Shown here piece after piece: positions 1 to 7,804 of a stretch of DNA of 64,000 nucleotides. This DNA is from Staphylococcus xylosus (GTDB lineage: Bacteria; Bacillota; Bacilli; Staphylococcales; Staphylococcaceae). Positions within the stretch are counted from its first letter, which is position 1. Each line of letters starts with the position of its first letter. The position numbers and the translations under genes are program-made. The notes under the pieces were generated by a model. The model worked only from the letters and a program-made list of their open reading frames with translations. It was not told where the DNA came from and did not search any database. The stretch lies in contig NZ_MRZO01000001.1 of NCBI RefSeq assembly GCF_002732165.1, positions 62,001 through 126,000 on the forward strand. The letters are read 5' to 3'.

Positions 1-135
1 AGTTCAAACACCAAAGTGTTAGTTGGTCCAGAACAATTGGATGAATTCTTTAATAAATTCGTATTCCATGGTCGCATTCAATATAACGTTGAAGATTTAC
101 AACGTGTTATGGATGAAATTGAATCATTTAACTAA
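1..135 (+). CDS. C-terminal end of an unidentified protein (partial)
   Basis: An open frame runs in from the left edge and ends at a TAA, giving the last 44 residues of a protein that ends in VMDEIESFN. The stretch is acidic and looks like a folded C-terminus rather than a membrane or signal region. In other staphylococci the gene next to the aldo/keto reductase is a hydrolase-like gene followed by metK and pckA, but I cannot match these residues to any of them. The function is left open. A strong terminator follows about 45 bases after the stop, so this is the last gene of its transcript. Confidence 0.6.
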   Translation, partial: SSNTKVLVGPEQLDEFFNKFVFHGRIQYNVEDLQRVMDEIESFN

Positions 136-180
136 AGATACAAATTTTATATTTTGATAATAAATAATGCTATTTAGTAT

Positions 181-224
181 AAACTGTCAACAAAAGCAAT
201 TAGACTTTTGTTGACAGTTTTTTT
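181..224 (+). terminator. Rho-independent terminator of the left-edge gene
   Basis: A 16-bp perfect inverted repeat (181-196 with 205-220) with an 8-base loop is followed by a run of T. It separates the partial gene from the aldo/keto reductase. Confidence 0.9.
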
Positions 225-349
225 GTAGATTATAGAAATTTATAAATAATTTAACCACAAATTAATTATAAACATATAGGCATTTTTATTTATATATTTG
301 GGAATATTGATTAGTATAATAATTAACAAAATAAAAAGGGGATTTTAAC

Positions 350-1186
350 TTGGAAAATATTACATTTTATAATGGTAATGAGATGCCGATTGTTGGATTG
401 GGCACATTTCGCGTGGAGAATAATGATGAATGTGCAGCATCAGTAAAACATGCAATTGAAAATGGCTATACACATATTGATACAGCAATGATTTATGAAA
501 ACGAAGATAAAGTAGGTCAAGGTATTGCTGAAGGATTAGCTTCAACAGGATTAAAAAGAAGTGACTTATTCATTACTTCTAAATTATGGCTTGATGACTA
601 TGGTCGACAAAATGTTGCTGATGCTTATGAGACAAGTTTAAACAAATTAGGTTTAGACTATTTAGATTTATATCTTATGCATTGGCCTGGAACTGATGAA
701 GCATTGATGATTGATACTTGGCAGGGTATGGAAGACCTTTATAAAAATGATAAAGTGAAAAATATTGGTGTAAGTAACTTTAATATTGAACATTTGGAAG
801 CTTTATTAGCACAAGTTTCAATTAAACCAGTAATAAATCAAGTAGAATTCCATCCATATTTATTACAATCATCTTTAAATAGATATCTTGAAGTTCAAAA
901 TATTCATATGGAGTCATGGTCGCCGTTAATGAACGCACAAATTTTGGAAGATGAAACGTTAAATGCAGTAGCTAATGAAGTGGGTAAATCACCGGCTCAA
1001 GTAATTATTAGATGGAATATTGAACATGGTGTAGTAGTAATTCCGAAGTCAGTTACTCCTTCTAGAATAGAAGAGAACATTAATGTATTTGATTTTGCTT
1101 TAACAGCTGAACAAATAGAAAAATTAGATAACCTCAATGAAGAACGTAGAATTGGACCAGATCCTGCAAAATACAGTGGTCATTAA
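350..1186 (+). CDS. aldo/keto reductase family oxidoreductase
   Basis: A 278-residue NADPH-dependent aldo/keto reductase with the full TIM-barrel length of bacterial 2,5-diketo-gluconate-reductase-like enzymes. The catalytic tetrad is visible: Asp44 and Tyr49 in DTAMIYENE, Lys78 in TSKLW and His111 in LMHWPG. The NADP-binding segment near the C-terminus reads IPKSVTPSRIEEN. The start is a TTG preceded by the purine-rich AAAAAGGGGA; no in-frame ATG lies at the right distance. The gene stands alone between two terminators. The family reduces a wide range of aldehydes and ketones, so the natural substrate cannot be told from sequence. Confidence 0.9.
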   Translation: MENITFYNGNEMPIVGLGTFRVENNDECAASVKHAIENGYTHIDTAMIYENEDKVGQGIAEGLASTGLKRSDLFITSKLWLDDYGRQNVADAYETSLNKLGLDYLDLYLMHWPGTDEALMIDTWQGMEDLYKNDKVKNIGVSNFNIEHLEALLAQVSIKPVINQVEFHPYLLQSSLNRYLEVQNIHMESWSPLMNAQILEDETLNAVANEVGKSPAQVIIRWNIEHGVVVIPKSVTPSRIEENINVFDFALTAEQIEKLDNLNEERRIGPDPAKYSGH

Positions 1187-1261
1187 CGAACAATATACAA
1201 CAATATTAATACAGACTTGATGAGACTGTCATTAACAGACATAGGTAATGTGAAGCACATA

Positions 1262-1302
1262 AAAAGCCACAAATACAATTTAATGATTTTGTGGCTTTAT
1301 TA
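1262..1302. terminator. Bidirectional terminator between aldo/keto reductase and fluC pair
   Basis: AAAAGCCACAAA pairs with TTTTGTGGCTTT across a 13-base loop. A-rich sequence lies on the left and T-rich on the right, so the hairpin can end both the reductase transcript and the convergent fluoride channel transcript. Confidence 0.8.
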
Positions 1303-1326
1303 TAATGCACTTTTTTAGGTTATTCG

Positions 1327-1680
1327 TTAAAGCATGTAACCTAATAAACAAGCTAAAAAGGAAACACCATATTGGAGTACTGAATAAATGATGAAATAAG
1401 TAAATTTCTTTTTAGTCATTAATAGTTGGACGAGTTCAGATGACAAAGTAGAGAAGGTAGTAAGACCGCCTAAAATACCAACGATTACAAAGGGTTCAAT
1501 CCAATCTAATTTAAGTGCCGAACCTAATAGGAACCCAATGATAAAACTACCTACTATGTTAACAAAAGGCGTTGCAACTGGTAATACACTATTAAATTTG
1601 CGATTAAAAAAATTAGTGATAAAACCACGGATAACTGCACCTATGCCACCGCCTAACATGATTAATAAACAGTTAATCAT
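1327..1680 (-). CDS. crcB: fluoride efflux channel subunit FluC (CrcB), second subunit
   Basis: A 117-residue four-helix membrane protein of the Fluc/CrcB family, which exports fluoride as an antiparallel dimer. Diagnostic segments are [10 protein letters not shown] near the N-terminus, [11 protein letters not shown] and the conserved [12 protein letters not shown] that supplies pore Phe and Thr residues. Its start overlaps the stop of the upstream fluC by 4 bases, so the two are translationally coupled. Paired fluC genes usually make a heterodimer in which each subunit has opposite membrane topology. I looked for a fluoride riboswitch upstream of the pair and saw none. Confidence 0.93.
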   Translation of the reverse strand: MINCLLIMLGGGIGAVIRGFITNFFNRKFNSVLPVATPFVNIVGSFIIGFLLGSALKLDWIEPFVIVGILGGLTTFSTLSSELVQLLMTKKKFTYFIIYSVLQYGVSFLACLLGYML

Positions 1681-2051
1681 GAGTAACGTACCCCCAATCT
1701 AACCCCAATATAGCATAAGATTATTCCTAAAACATAACTACTGATTGCATAAATAGAAACAGCTAAATAAGCTTGTTGCTCAAATAAATGTATAAGCTCA
1801 AATTGAAATGTTGAAAAGGTAGTCATTGCACCTAACAGGCCTGTAGTAATACCTTTTTTAAAAAGTGGATTATTCTTGTAATATTGTAAAGTCAGTGTCC
1901 CAAGAAACCCCATTAGAAATGCGCCTAAAATATTAGCGATAAATGTGCCAATAGGAAAAGTAGAATTAACACTTATAAATGAAAACAAGTATCTGAGTAA
2001 AGCACCGACAGCGCCTCCTACAAAAATATATAAATATTGCATTGTTGGCAT
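1677..2051 (-). CDS. crcB: fluoride efflux channel subunit FluC (CrcB), first subunit
   Basis: A 124-residue Fluc/CrcB protein with four predicted membrane helices. Conserved segments are [23 protein letters not shown] and [12 protein letters not shown], the last being the family signature around the pore. It is the first gene of a two-gene operon and overlaps the second subunit by 4 bases. The SD-like AAGAAAGGAAG lies just upstream of the ATG. Unlike many bacterial fluC genes it has no recognisable crcB (fluoride) riboswitch in the roughly 180 bases upstream, so control is probably constitutive. Confidence 0.93.
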   Translation of the reverse strand: MPTMQYLYIFVGGAVGALLRYLFSFISVNSTFPIGTFIANILGAFLMGFLGTLTLQYYKNNPLFKKGITTGLLGAMTTFSTFQFELIHLFEQQAYLAVSIYAISSYVLGIILCYIGVRLGVRYS

Positions 2052-2234
2052 GCTTCCTTTCTTAAAAAAAGTGCAAGTTTTAGCAACATGACATTGCTAT
2101 TAAATCTTATTTATTGTTTTTATAATATCAAATTTAATTAGAAATTTAGAATGTATTTATAATTGAATTTGTCCGATATTGCCTATACTTAAGGCTTATT
2201 TAATTAGATCAAAGAATCTTTTAACCAAAATTAT

Positions 2235-2268
2235 AGAGGCTAAGACATCTACCGTTGTCCTAGCCTCT
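2235..2268 (-). terminator. Hairpin downstream of the small membrane protein gene
   Basis: An inverted repeat (AGAGGCTAAGACA with TGTCCTAGCCTCT, one mismatch) lies just beyond the stop of the minus-strand gene. The T-rich stretch that follows on that strand (ATAATTTT) is weak, so this is a probable but not ideal terminator. Confidence 0.6.
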
Positions 2269-2271
2269 TAA

Positions 2272-2577
2272 TTAGAATATTATGCCAAATGTCGATAGAG
2301 AAGCAAGAATATGAATAACAATTACGACTAAAATAACGTATGGTAATACTTTACTTGCTCTTCGTATCCAATCTGACTCTTCATGTAGATGTTTGATTGA
2401 TTTATCAGCAAAAATTATGGAAATTATTAAAATAATAGCATTTATAATACTACAAACAAATATTAATTTTATCATCGAATTAAAATGCATGTTTAATAGA
2501 GGATTTCTTGTATTAAAATAAAAACTAATAATAACCAATAAAGTAGATAAATAAAAATAAAGTTTTGAACGTGCCAT
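2272..2577 (-). CDS. small hypothetical membrane protein, three predicted TM helices
   Basis: A 101-residue protein with hydrophobic stretches near residues 5-20, 35-55 and 75-98 and a charged cytoplasmic-type loop (DKSIKHLHEESDWIRRASK) between the second and third. The start has a clear SD (AGGAGGT) a few bases upstream. I do not recognise a domain. The gene lies between the fluC pair and transaldolase and is transcribed away from tal. Function unknown. Confidence 0.75.
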   Translation of the reverse strand: MARSKLYFYLSTLLVIISFYFNTRNPLLNMHFNSMIKLIFVCSIINAIILIISIIFADKSIKHLHEESDWIRRASKVLPYVILVVIVIHILASLSTFGIIF

Positions 2578-2790
2578 TTGTACCTCCTAATGCAATTCAT
2601 TTAACCATAATACCATAAATTCACTAAAAACTAATGAATTTTATATTTATATAGTATATTAACATATTGAATATATGCTTATGTAGGATGAGTACTCTCA
2701 TATAATAAAAGTTTAATATTACTTTAAAAATATTCTGAATTTAAGCAAAAAATTAGAATTAATACTTTATAGATGGTATAACTAAGTTGT

Positions 2791-2843
2791 ATGGTTAATA
2801 ATGGTTAATAACCGTTATCAAATAATTCTTAATTGAATTATTT
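2791..2843 (+). promoter_or_regulatory. Direct repeat and palindromes in the tal 5' region
   Basis: The decamer ATGGTTAATA occurs twice in tandem (2791-2800 and 2801-2810). The second copy forms the left half of a near-perfect palindrome with 10-bp arms and a 1-base centre (2798-2818, one mismatch). A second hairpin, AAATAATTC with GAATTATTT (2820-2843), stands directly before the tal ribosome binding site. The first has the form of a protein-binding operator, the second of an mRNA 5' hairpin. No known regulator can be named. Confidence 0.4.
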
Positions 2844-2866
2844 AATTAAGTCAGGAGGAATAAGTA

Positions 2867-3580
2867 ATGGCAAAATTAAATGTTGAAGTATTTGCAGATG
2901 GTGCAGATATTGAAGAAATGAAAGCAGCTTATAAAAATAAACAGGTTGATGGTTTTACTACTAACCCAAGTTTAATGGCAAAAGCAGGTGTTACAGACTA
3001 TAAAGCTTTCGCTGAAGAAGCTGTTCGCGAGATTCCTGATGCTTCTATCTCATTTGAAGTATTTGCAGATGATTTAGAAACTATGGCAAAAGAAGCGGAA
3101 ATTTTAAAACAATATGGTAGTAATGTATTTGTTAAAATTCCAGTTGTAAACACAAAAGGTGAATCAACTATTTCTCTAATTAAAAAATTATCAGCAGAAA
3201 ATGTTCGTTTAAACGTAACTGCTGTTTATACATTAGATCAAGTTAAAGAAATTACAGATGCTGTCACTGAAGGCGTTCCAACTTATGTATCAGTATTTGC
3301 TGGTCGTATTGCTGACACAGGGGTCGACCCAATTCCTATGATGAAAGAAGCTGCTGAAATTACACATAGTAAAGACGGCGTGAAATTATTATGGGCTAGT
3401 TGTCGCGAAGTAATTAACGTTATACAAGCTGATGAAGTTGGTGCTGATATCATCACATGTCCAGCAGATGTTGTTAAAAAAGTAAACAATAATCTTGGCC
3501 GTGATATTAATGAACTATCAGTAGATACAGTTGAAGGATTTGCAAAAGATATCCAAAGTTCTGGCTTATCTATTCTTTAA
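2867..3580 (+). CDS. tal: transaldolase
   Basis: A 237-residue transaldolase of the short (TalC-like) class, which moves a three-carbon dihydroxyacetone unit between sugar phosphates in the non-oxidative pentose phosphate pathway. The Schiff-base lysine is Lys90 in VFVKIPVV, and the TTNPSL motif lies at residues 31-36. The start follows a good SD (TCAGGAGGA). It is monocistronic: a repeat-rich 5' region precedes it and a strong terminator follows. Confidence 0.95.
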   Translation: MAKLNVEVFADGADIEEMKAAYKNKQVDGFTTNPSLMAKAGVTDYKAFAEEAVREIPDASISFEVFADDLETMAKEAEILKQYGSNVFVKIPVVNTKGESTISLIKKLSAENVRLNVTAVYTLDQVKEITDAVTEGVPTYVSVFAGRIADTGVDPIPMMKEAAEITHSKDGVKLLWASCREVINVIQADEVGADIITCPADVVKKVNNNLGRDINELSVDTVEGFAKDIQSSGLSIL

Positions 3581-3624
3581 TTCTAAAAAGTAATTTGAGT
3601 TTTATTGTAAATTTAAATATAAGT

Positions 3625-3665
3625 AAAAAGACCGAGACAATTAGTTATGTCTCGGTCTTTTTTTA
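3625..3665 (+). terminator. Terminator of tal
   Basis: A 15-bp perfect stem (AAAAAGACCGAGACA with its complement), an 8-base loop and a run of T follow the tal stop. Confidence 0.92.
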
Positions 3666-3789
3666 TACTTTAAAAATATAAAAATTTTGAAATATATCTG
3701 ATATACTGTATATTATAAATTTTCTGGCTAATTCTTTTTTTGTTCAATATTATGACGCATGTAATGATTAGTTTGGTAGGAGTGAAGTG

Positions 3790-4425
3790 ATGAAAATACA
3801 TCCACCTAAAATTAACGCCCACTTAGAAAAGAAAGAGCTGACAGATGTATTTGATGAAGTTGATGATCTCATAGAATTAGCAGAAATCTCAAATTCATCA
3901 TTGGAAGAAAAAGCATTAGATAGATTATTAATCTATGGATCGACTATCAAAGATTGCAGCTTTGCTAATTCGGATTTAGGACGTGCTGATTTTACAGATG
4001 TCGTATTTGAAAACTGTGATTTTTCTAATTCTCTGATGGCTTATGGTACGATTCATAGGGTTACTTTTAAAAATTGTAGAATGACAGGAACATTACTCAA
4101 AAATATGAGATTAAGTCATATTACATTTGAAGAAGTAAAAGCAAATTTTATAAATTTGATAGAATCGAAAATCGATGTATTTAGAATCAATACAAGTGAT
4201 CTAGAAAATGCTGAATTTCATAATACTACGCTTAAAAACGTGGAATTTTTTAAATCTGAACTCAATCATATGTCAATCTATCAAACGTCGTTAAAAAGTT
4301 GTGATATAAGTCAATCATTTTTTGAACATATCATTGTTGGAAAAGATGATTTAATAGGATGCAAAGTATCGAGTGAACAAGCTATCCAAATTGCCAAATT
4401 AATTGGTATCGTTGTCGTTGACTAA
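3790..4425 (+). CDS. pentapeptide-repeat-like protein
   Basis: A 211-residue protein. From about residue 55 it shows degenerate pentapeptide repeats of the A(D/N)LXX type, for example DCSFANSDLGRADF, NCDFSNSLM and DLENAEFHNTTLKNVEF, which predict a right-handed quadrilateral beta-helix. The N-terminal 50 residues are outside the repeat and include an acidic helix (DEVDDLIELAEIS). The ATG at 3790 is preferred over the GTG one codon earlier because TAGGAGTG is then correctly spaced. Pentapeptide proteins can shield gyrase, but nothing here shows that activity. It lies between tal and a small membrane protein, with no partner. Confidence 0.8.
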   Translation: MKIHPPKINAHLEKKELTDVFDEVDDLIELAEISNSSLEEKALDRLLIYGSTIKDCSFANSDLGRADFTDVVFENCDFSNSLMAYGTIHRVTFKNCRMTGTLLKNMRLSHITFEEVKANFINLIESKIDVFRINTSDLENAEFHNTTLKNVEFFKSELNHMSIYQTSLKSCDISQSFFEHIIVGKDDLIGCKVSSEQAIQIAKLIGIVVVD

Positions 4426-4561
4426 ATATAAAGAAATAAGGCAGTCGTAATACATATTTATTTTGAAAACCCTCAATTTTAATTGAATCACTGTGATAAT
4501 TGATTTATTATTTAAGTGAGTAACTGAAGTGATGTGAACGTAATAAAGGAGAACATTTCAA

Positions 4562-5011
4562 ATGAAAGCAAATATCTTTAAGCAAAAAGTAAAAAAGCAG
4601 TTGTGGTTTTTAAACAAAAAAGAGAAAAACAAATTAGATGAAGTGTTGTCTAAAGCAGTTGATTCAAATGAAAGTGAACAATTAAAGCGTCCAGTTGCTT
4701 TCTCAAATCAATTTTTAAAGGAATATATTTTTAAAGAAAAAGTCGTTTCAAGTACCCAATTATTCTTACTATTATTAGGTATTTTAGGTACGTATATCGT
4801 ACTTATTGGTTTGTTCTTGTTTGGTTTTCTGACAAGTTTGACTTCAGTACAATATTTCATTAAGCCGGAAGTAGAGCTATCGACAGTTACTGTTCTGTTA
4901 ACCTTGGCTGGAGCATTGTTATTACTTATAGTCAGTCTATATATGATAAAAGTAGTAACTGGGTATTTTACGAAAAAACTATTGGAATATAAACACAATA
5001 AAACTTTATAG
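4562..5011 (+). CDS. small membrane protein with HAAS/DUF1700-like N-terminus
   Basis: A 149-residue protein. The first 40 residues form a lysine-rich helical region (KQKVKKQLWFLNKKEKNKLDEVL) that resembles the HAAS/DUF1700 helical module found in front of membrane segments. Two membrane helices follow, about residues 65-92 and 108-132, and a basic tail closes the protein. The SD is AAAGGAGAA. It converges on the ComK-like gene with only 8 bases between stops. The domain assignment is by eye and moderate; function unknown. Confidence 0.7.
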   Translation: MKANIFKQKVKKQLWFLNKKEKNKLDEVLSKAVDSNESEQLKRPVAFSNQFLKEYIFKEKVVSSTQLFLLLLGILGTYIVLIGLFLFGFLTSLTSVQYFIKPEVELSTVTVLLTLAGALLLLIVSLYMIKVVTGYFTKKLLEYKHNKTL

Positions 5012-5019
5012 TAATGAAA

Positions 5020-5442
5020 CTAGCTTAAAAGGTGAGAAAGTGTTAAACTTTCTTGCCATTTTTTATATATAAAAATATACGGGGCATCTACAGTGATAAA
5101 TGTACCATTGTCAAAATAAATTATTGTGGATGAACCTTTGGATTTTAATCCGTTAATAGTACAAGCGTTGATATAATATTGTATGGGGGAACGTTGGGGT
5201 TTTACAGGAAATATTGTTGTTTGATAATCGATATAAATAGGTACTAACTTCTTAATTTTTAATATTCGTTTAGACTGTCCAAGTTGTACTTTATGTGAAC
5301 GTTGATACTTTTCTAAAATGTAGTTAATAGTTTGATTGATTGGAGATGGATATATAAATTGATGTGTAGTGTATTGGCATATTGTAAATATCTCTGGTCC
5401 TATTGCTGTTTTGAAATATAATATTTTAGTTAGATTAGACAT
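5020..5442 (-). CDS. ComK-family protein downstream of sigS
   Basis: A 140-residue protein whose second half aligns by eye with the ComK competence regulator: KLVPIYIDYQTTIFPVKPQRSP corresponds to the ComK stretch with PPI, an acidic loop, FP and a Pro-containing turn, and STIIYFDNGTFITVD to the ComK TEVTFSNGKTMEL region. It is shorter than B. subtilis ComK (about 190 residues). It lies 12 bases after sigS on the same strand and is surely cotranscribed. In S. aureus the gene after sigS is called ecfX; whether that is the same gene as one of the two staphylococcal comK genes I cannot settle here. A role in transcription of competence or stress genes is inference. Confidence 0.65.
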   Translation of the reverse strand: MSNLTKILYFKTAIGPEIFTICQYTTHQFIYPSPINQTINYILEKYQRSHKVQLGQSKRILKIKKLVPIYIDYQTTIFPVKPQRSPIQYYINACTINGLKSKGSSTIIYFDNGTFITVDAPYIFIYKKWQESLTLSHLLS

Positions 5443-5454
5443 GAATGTTTCACC

Positions 5455-5922
5455 TCATTTATTAAGATAATAGTTTTTATACTTGATTTTGACTCTGTTT
5501 TGATAATTTTTTAATGTGGAAATTGAACAATTTAACTCTTTAGCTAACTCTTTTTGTTTATAGCCTGCTAATTTTAATCGGAGCCAAAGTTGTTCTTTTT
5601 CCGATAAATAGGAAAGAAAATTATTATACAAGATTCGAGCATCATCGAAGGGGTAATTAATATTAGGAAGGTTATCTAATTCAAATATGTTATATGTCTG
5701 AATAGTGTGTTGCGAACGAAAAAGGTCGATAATAAAGTAATTGAGACGAGTATATAAAAATGAATTCAAAGAAGATTTTTGAGGGGTATATACTTTTGAT
5801 AATTCCCACATTTTTATCATGAGTAATTGTACATATTCATCATTATTGTACTTAATATTATATTTTTTGAGAAGAAAATATATTATGTGCTTGAAATTTT
5901 TATACAATTCATTATAGTTCAT
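5455..5922 (-). CDS. sigS: ECF-type RNA polymerase sigma factor SigS
   Basis: A 155-residue sigma factor matching staphylococcal SigS in length and pattern. The N-terminus MNYNELYKNFKHIIYFLLKK and the region-2 segment NSFLYTRLNYFIIDLFRSQ correspond to the S. aureus protein, and region 4 ends in LAGYKQKELAKELNCSISTL, a helix-turn-helix. I choose the ATG at 5922 rather than an upstream ATG because GGAG is correctly spaced and the homolog starts there. It leads a two-gene operon with the ComK-like gene. SigS is known in S. aureus as a stress-responsive sigma factor that is hardly expressed under standard conditions. No anti-sigma gene is visible nearby. Confidence 0.88.
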   Translation of the reverse strand: MNYNELYKNFKHIIYFLLKKYNIKYNNDEYVQLLMIKMWELSKVYTPQKSSLNSFLYTRLNYFIIDLFRSQHTIQTYNIFELDNLPNINYPFDDARILYNNFLSYLSEKEQLWLRLKLAGYKQKELAKELNCSISTLKNYQNRVKIKYKNYYLNK

Positions 5923-6139
5923 TGTTAGACTCCATTGTTGTATATACAACATAAATTTCCGGATAGATTTAGTTTATTGTAAAAAATAATAAATTTCATT
6001 TGCTAAATAGTTACATAAGGTGTTAAATAGAAGTCATAAGGTAGATAAATTTAAGTTTTATAACATTAACGCGTATTCAACTTAAAGATATAGCATTTAG
6101 AGATAAATATTATCTTCGGACAATTATCAGGAGGTTTGT

Positions 6140-6364
6140 ATGGATTACGCACATTTAAATTTAGAACATTTTTTTGCGAAACATAATGATTTAGATATAA
6201 TTAAAGATAAATCAGACTTTGTTATGATTAATAACATGACAAATGAAATGATGTATCGAGATGGTGAAATAGAGGGCGCAATAGATTTGAACCGTTATTA
6301 TTATAAAAATAGATCTCAAGCAGCAAGTTTTATCATAATGGAATATCGTAAAAGTCAAGAGTAA
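6140..6364 (+). CDS. small hypothetical protein divergent from sigS
   Basis: A 74-residue acidic soluble protein starting after a strong SD (CAGGAGGTTT). It has no membrane segment or motif I recognise (DYAHLNLEHFFAKHNDLD at the start). It is divergently placed from sigS with about 215 bases between them, and its stop overlaps the stem of its own terminator. The correct SD, terminator and codon use support a real gene. Function unknown. Confidence 0.7.
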   Translation: MDYAHLNLEHFFAKHNDLDIIKDKSDFVMINNMTNEMMYRDGEIEGAIDLNRYYYKNRSQAASFIIMEYRKSQE

Positions 6365-6391
6365 TGAAATTAAAATTTCATTACTTTTTTT
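6361..6391 (+). terminator. Terminator of the 74-residue gene
   Basis: GTAATGAAAT pairs with ATTTCATTAC across a 4-base loop, followed by seven T. The stem begins inside the stop codon region. Confidence 0.85.
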
Positions 6392-6528
6392 ATGAATATA
6401 TGACAACAATCAGATTAAATTGTACGATTAAGTATTTAGTGTTAAACTTTATTATCAGATAGTCTCAATAGTAGTATTACATAGATTAAAGAGGCTCCAT
6501 TCCTAATTATTACCTAAGAGGTGTGAAC

Positions 6529-7383
6529 ATGACGAAGCATAAAAAGGGCTCTATATTATCAATTATTGGTTTGTTGATAATCTTAGGTGTAGCTGCTGTT
6601 ATTGTTTTTACAATGATATCAGATCAAATCTTTTTTAAAGATGTAAATGAACAAGAAAAAGTTGAAAATCTAAAAGTTACTTTAGATAAAGCATCTAAAA
6701 AGCAAATTGATAACTACACAAGCCAACAAGTCTCAAGTAAAGATAATAAAAGTTGGAGAGATGCATCATCTACTGAGATAAAAGCCGCAATGAATAGTAG
6801 TGAGTTTATAGATAGTGATACTCAAAAATACCAATTTTTAGAGTTGGATAAATACCAAGGAATTGATGAAAACAGAATTAAACGTATGTTAATTGACAAT
6901 CCAATATTATTAAAGCATTCAGATGACTTTTTAAATGCAGCAAAAAATAAACATGTAAATGAAGTTTATTTAATATCCCATGCTTTACTAGAAACAGGTT
7001 CGGCAAAGAGTGAACTTGCAAGTGGTGTAGAAATTGATGGGAAAAAATATTACAACTTTTTTGGGGTCGGCGCATTAGATGAAGATCCAATCAAAACTGG
7101 ATCAGAATATGCCAAGAAACATGGTTGGGATACACCTGAAAAAGCTATAAGTGGTGGCGCAAACTTTATTCATGATCACTTTTTATCCAATAAAGATCAA
7201 AACACTCTTTATAGCATGAGATGGAATCCTAAAAACCCTGGTGAACACCAATACGCTACCGACATTAAATGGGCTGAAAGTAATGCAAGTTTAATGGCTA
7301 ATTTCTATAAAGATATGAAAACAGAAGGTAAGTATTACAAATACTTTGTTTATAAAGATGATGAAAAGCATAAAACACAATAA
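6529..7383 (+). CDS. sagB: membrane-anchored N-acetylglucosaminidase SagB
   Basis: A 284-residue glucosaminidase that shortens glycan strands of new peptidoglycan. One N-terminal membrane helix (about residues 9-30) anchors it with the enzyme outside. The GH73-type domain shows ISHALLETGSAKSELASG, with Glu as likely catalytic acid, KKYYNFFGVGA and GGANFIHDHFL. The length equals S. aureus SagB, which I know as a single-pass enzyme working with the membrane protein SpdC (LyrA) to release nascent glycan strands. The ATG at 6529 is chosen over the GTG two codons earlier because GAGGTG is properly spaced. It is monocistronic with its own terminator. Confidence 0.9.
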   Translation: MTKHKKGSILSIIGLLIILGVAAVIVFTMISDQIFFKDVNEQEKVENLKVTLDKASKKQIDNYTSQQVSSKDNKSWRDASSTEIKAAMNSSEFIDSDTQKYQFLELDKYQGIDENRIKRMLIDNPILLKHSDDFLNAAKNKHVNEVYLISHALLETGSAKSELASGVEIDGKKYYNFFGVGALDEDPIKTGSEYAKKHGWDTPEKAISGGANFIHDHFLSNKDQNTLYSMRWNPKNPGEHQYATDIKWAESNASLMANFYKDMKTEGKYYKYFVYKDDEKHKTQ

Positions 7384-7414
7384 ATAACCATGTGCTAAGC
7401 GTATGGTTATATCC

Positions 7415-7450
7415 TGCCAACGAGGTTGTTAACTTTGTTGGCATTTTTTT
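7415..7450 (+). terminator. Terminator of sagB
   Basis: TGCCAAC pairs with GTTGGCA across a 15-base loop and is followed by seven T. Confidence 0.88.
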
Positions 7451-7590
7451 ATTTTTATAGATGTTTTTATAATTTATTGATTTGTAAAAATACTATTATA
7501 TTGCTTTGTTTATAATAAGTTTAGCATTGTATAGATAATATAGATTAGTTGATTATTTGAAAAAGGCTATGTTCAATTTCAATTAAAAAA

Positions 7591-7640
7591 ATCATAATAA
7601 AAAGCCAAGTGTCAACTGACGTTTGGCTTTTTATTATGAT
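7591..7640. terminator. Long bidirectional hairpin downstream of the 25-residue ORF
   Basis: An 18-bp perfect stem (7591-7608 with 7623-7640) encloses a loop that itself contains GTCA/TGAC. It carries A and T tracts on both flanks. On the minus strand it lies 25 bases past the stop of the small ORF and can end an opuCC-small ORF transcript. The sequence between the sagB terminator and this hairpin (7451-7590) holds nothing I recognise. Confidence 0.85.
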
Positions 7641-7664
7641 AACGGTTATTAGGAATTTTCGGCT

Positions 7665-7742
7665 TTATTTAGCTTTGTTTTTTTGACTAATAAGAATAAA
7701 TAACATAAGTGTAGAGATAAATACTTTTAAAATGAATTTCAT
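7665..7742 (-). CDS. unannotated 25-residue hydrophobic peptide ORF
   Basis: An ATG preceded at 7 bases by AGGAAG opens a 25-codon frame ending in TAA. The peptide begins MKFILKVFIS, continues as a single strongly hydrophobic helix and ends in the basic tail SQKNKAK. That form is seen in type I toxin peptides and in other small membrane peptides, and could equally be a leader remnant. It lies 62 bases downstream of the opuCC-like gene on the same strand, with no terminator between them, and is followed by a long hairpin. Translation is inferred from the SD and composition only. Confidence 0.5.
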   Translation of the reverse strand: MKFILKVFISTLMLFILISQKNKAK

Positions 7743-7804
7743 AGTGTCACTTCCTACTTAAGGTTTTTTAATTAATTGAGACTAAAAAACGTTTTGATAT
7801 TGAA

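Noticed and set aside
2052-2230. Fluoride riboswitch upstream of the fluC pair
   Set aside because: The conserved GGCGAUGG...CUGAU core is absent; only a small TAGCAA/TTGCTA hairpin is seen.
2725-2745. CodY-like AATATTCTGAATTTA upstream of tal, and similar at 61330
   Set aside because: Only 11 of 15 positions match, which is expected often by chance in such AT-rich DNA.
5953-6139. A possible SigS-dependent promoter in the sigS/74-residue gene interval
   Set aside because: The SigS recognition sequence is not well enough known to me, and no conserved pair of boxes is visible on either side.
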